64,000 bases of DNA from Flavobacterium sp. NRK1. Its GTDB lineage: Bacteria > Bacteroidota > Bacteroidia > Flavobacteriales > Flavobacteriaceae. The DNA lies in NCBI RefSeq assembly GCF_024054175.1, contig NZ_JAMXLA010000001.1:2797166-2861165 (forward strand). The letters are read 5' to 3'. Both the position numbers and the translations under genes were made by a program. The notes beneath the pieces were generated by a model, which had not been told where the DNA came from, searched no databases, and saw nothing but the letters and a program-made list of their open reading frames with translations. Shown here in pieces: positions 62,358 through 64,000 of this stretch (its first letter is position 1; each line of letters starts with the position of its first letter).

Positions 62358-63866
62358 ATGGAAACAATACATTATATAAGTAGTGAACTCTTATCACTTG
62401 AAATTGTGCATGATATCATTTCTCAGGATAAGAAATTAGCCTTGTCTGAAGAGGCAAGGGTGAATATAGAAAAATGCAGGGCTTACCTTGATGAGAAGAT
62501 GAAATCGCACAGCGATCCTATATATGGTATAAATACAGGATTCGGTTCACTTTATAATGTAAAAATATCTAACGAAAATCTTTCCCAGCTACAGGAGAAT
62601 CTTGTAAAATCACATGCCTGCGGTACTGGAGAAGAAGTTCCCGAAGCTATTGTTAAAATTATGCTGCTTCTTAAAATACAATCCCTTAGTTATGGGCATT
62701 CGGGAGTACAGCTGGAAACGGTAGAAAGATTAATAGATTTTTTTAATAATGATATTTTTCCTGTTATATACAATCAGGGATCATTAGGGGCATCGGGAGA
62801 TCTGGCTCCACTGGCACATTTATCCCTTCCGTTATTAGGTGAAGGAGAAGTTTATATGGACGGCTTCCGTCAGCCGGCAGGTAAAGTACTTGAAAAGATG
62901 GGCTGGAAACCTATTGTACTAAAATCTAAAGAAGGGCTTGCGCTGCTAAACGGTACGCAGTTTATGAGTGCTTATGGAGTATATGTGTTGCTTAAATCCA
63001 TCAAATTATCTTATCTTGCCGATGTTATAGGTGCAATATCACTGGAAGGCTTTGACGGACGCATAGAGCCATTTAATGAGCTTATACACATGATTCGTCC
63101 GCATAAAGGGCAAATTGTAACAGCAAGACGCTTTAATGAACTTCTGGAAGACAGTCAAATTATTGCTCAGACTAAGCAACATGTTCAGGATCCGTATTCT
63201 TTCCGTTGCATACCTCAGGTTCACGGTGCAAGTAAAGACACTATTGATTATGTAAAGAAAGTTTTCCGTACAGAGATCAATTCGGTAACAGACAATCCTA
63301 ATATATTTATTGAAGACGACCAGATTATTTCCGGTGGTAATTTTCACGGGCAGCCTTTAGCATTAACGCTTGATTTTTTAGGAATTGCCCTTTCCGAGCT
63401 TGGCAGTATCTCTGAACGCAGAACATATCAGCTTATATCGGGACTTCGTGGTTTACCCCCATTTCTTGTAAGCAATCCTGGGCTAAACTCCGGCTTTATG
63501 ATTCCTCAATATACCGCGGCTAGTATTGCCAGCCAGAATAAGCAGCTGGCTACCCCTGCAAGTGTAGATAGTATTGTATCATCCAACGGACAGGAAGACC
63601 ATGTTAGTATGGGATCTAATGCGGCAACTAAAGCTTTAAGAATAGTAGATAATCTTGAACGAATACTTGCTATTGAGCTTATGAACGCTTCTCAGGCTAT
63701 AGAATTCAGAAGGCCATTAAGATCAAGTGAATTTCTGGAAATGTTCTTAAAATCATATAGGGAAGAAGTGCCTTTAGTAACAGAAGACAGGATACTGCAT
63801 TATGATATTGAAAACACTATTTCCTTTCTTGGCAATTTACAAATAGACGAAACAGTATTTGAATAG
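62358..63866 (+). CDS. hutH: Histidine ammonia-lyase
   Basis: A 502-residue enzyme. The MIO-forming Ala-Ser-Gly is at about 145-147 (GSLGASGDLAPLAHL), Tyr56 (IYGINTGFG) is the conserved active-site tyrosine, and the family motif NGTQFMSAYGV and SSNGQEDHVSMGSNA are present. It converts histidine to urocanate. Other hut genes are not in the window. Followed by a terminator at 63868-63898. Confidence 0.93.
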   Translation: METIHYISSELLSLEIVHDIISQDKKLALSEEARVNIEKCRAYLDEKMKSHSDPIYGINTGFGSLYNVKISNENLSQLQENLVKSHACGTGEEVPEAIVKIMLLLKIQSLSYGHSGVQLETVERLIDFFNNDIFPVIYNQGSLGASGDLAPLAHLSLPLLGEGEVYMDGFRQPAGKVLEKMGWKPIVLKSKEGLALLNGTQFMSAYGVYVLLKSIKLSYLADVIGAISLEGFDGRIEPFNELIHMIRPHKGQIVTARRFNELLEDSQIIAQTKQHVQDPYSFRCIPQVHGASKDTIDYVKKVFRTEINSVTDNPNIFIEDDQIISGGNFHGQPLALTLDFLGIALSELGSISERRTYQLISGLRGLPPFLVSNPGLNSGFMIPQYTAASIASQNKQLATPASVDSIVSSNGQEDHVSMGSNAATKALRIVDNLERILAIELMNASQAIEFRRPLRSSEFLEMFLKSYREEVPLVTEDRILHYDIENTISFLGNLQIDETVFE

Positions 63867-63867
63867 T

Positions 63868-63898
63868 AAAAAAGCTCCCATGAAAATGGGAGCTTTTT
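63868..63898. terminator. Bidirectional terminator
   Basis: AAAAAGCTCCCAT/ATGGGAGCTTTTT (13-bp stem, loop GAAA) with T and A flanks, between hutH and the convergent gene at 63902. Confidence 0.9.
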
Positions 63899-63901
63899 AA
63901 T

Positions 63902-64000
63902 TTATTTTTCAACTTTATCAAGCCATTTTTTTATTACTGCCTGTAAAGCCTCTTTCTTTTTAGTAAAGTCTTCCATACTCTTTATAGTAATCATGCGTCT
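63902..64000 (-). CDS. C-terminal end of a protein, 5' part outside window
   Basis: The minus strand is open from the window end to a TAA at 63902-63904, giving 32 residues (…RRMITIKSMEDFTKKKEALQ and AVIKKWLDKVEK). The tail is basic and helical. No family can be assigned from this piece. Confidence 0.55.
   Translation of the reverse strand, partial: RRMITIKSMEDFTKKKEALQAVIKKWLDKVEK

Noticed and set aside
1..64000. CRISPR array or complete insertion sequence
   Set aside because: No regularly spaced repeats and no transposase frame with terminal repeats were seen.

Overview
The window looks like a low-GC Flavobacteriaceae chromosome (Flavobacterium or a close relative). The evidence is the GLPGLI, TonB-receptor, GIN-domain and TlpA/DUF4369 protein families, promoters of the TTG-N(17-23)-TAnnTTTG type, the lack of strong Shine-Dalgarno sequences, and a Bacteroidetes-type conjugative element.

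Layout. (1) Positions 1-7.1 kb are an AT-rich accessory stretch. It holds the end of a winged-helix/HEPN-like gene pair, a small secreted protein, a GLPGLI protein with a TonB-type outer-membrane protein, two near-identical copies of a small membrane-protein gene flanking that cassette, a small secreted protein, and a candidate small RNA. (2) Positions 7.2-23.4 kb are visibly GC-rich and carry an ICE (conjugative transposon) module: regulators (TPR-AraC, AraC, an RteC-like protein), a lipoprotein, then traE-traF-traG-traI-two TraI-like paralogues-traJ-traK-a short membrane protein-traM-traN, followed by small DNA-binding proteins and a terminator. Relaxase, coupling protein, TraA-D and TraO-Q are not in the window. 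(3) Positions 23.4-26.6 kb hold cargo (a dihydrofolate-reductase-family protein and an AraC regulator), a tyrosine recombinase of the IntDOT-like type lacking the first catalytic arginine, a cluster of inverted repeats that look like recombinase arm sites, and a tRNA-Tyr gene that is a plausible integration target. No second copy of the tRNA 3' end was seen to the left, so the other end of the element probably lies outside the window.

(4) From 26.8 kb to the end the sequence is ordinary chromosome. It includes a TlpA-like lipoprotein; a persulfide dioxygenase-rhodanese with a TSUP permease; glutamate dehydrogenase; a TonB-type receptor; ArsC-like protein; a CPBP protease with menE; an M1 peptidase; a methyltransferase; an esterase; an acyl-CoA carboxylase beta subunit; DUF47-Pit phosphate transport; a phospholipase A; a GAF histidine kinase; and prfB with its programmed +1 frameshift. 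Then come threonine aldolase, a YbaB protein, oligopeptidase B, a cysteine-synthase-family enzyme, a decayed gene, a GIN protein, an ECF sigma/anti-sigma/beta-helix operon, yebC, an S41 protease, gcvT, nnr and hutH.

The most unusual points are an orphan promoter-hairpin unit near 7.0 kb, a structured leader with a possible leader peptide in front of traE, the duplicated 282-bp segments bracketing the GLPGLI/receptor cassette, the triplicated TraI-like genes, and the arm-site-like repeat cluster beside the integrase.
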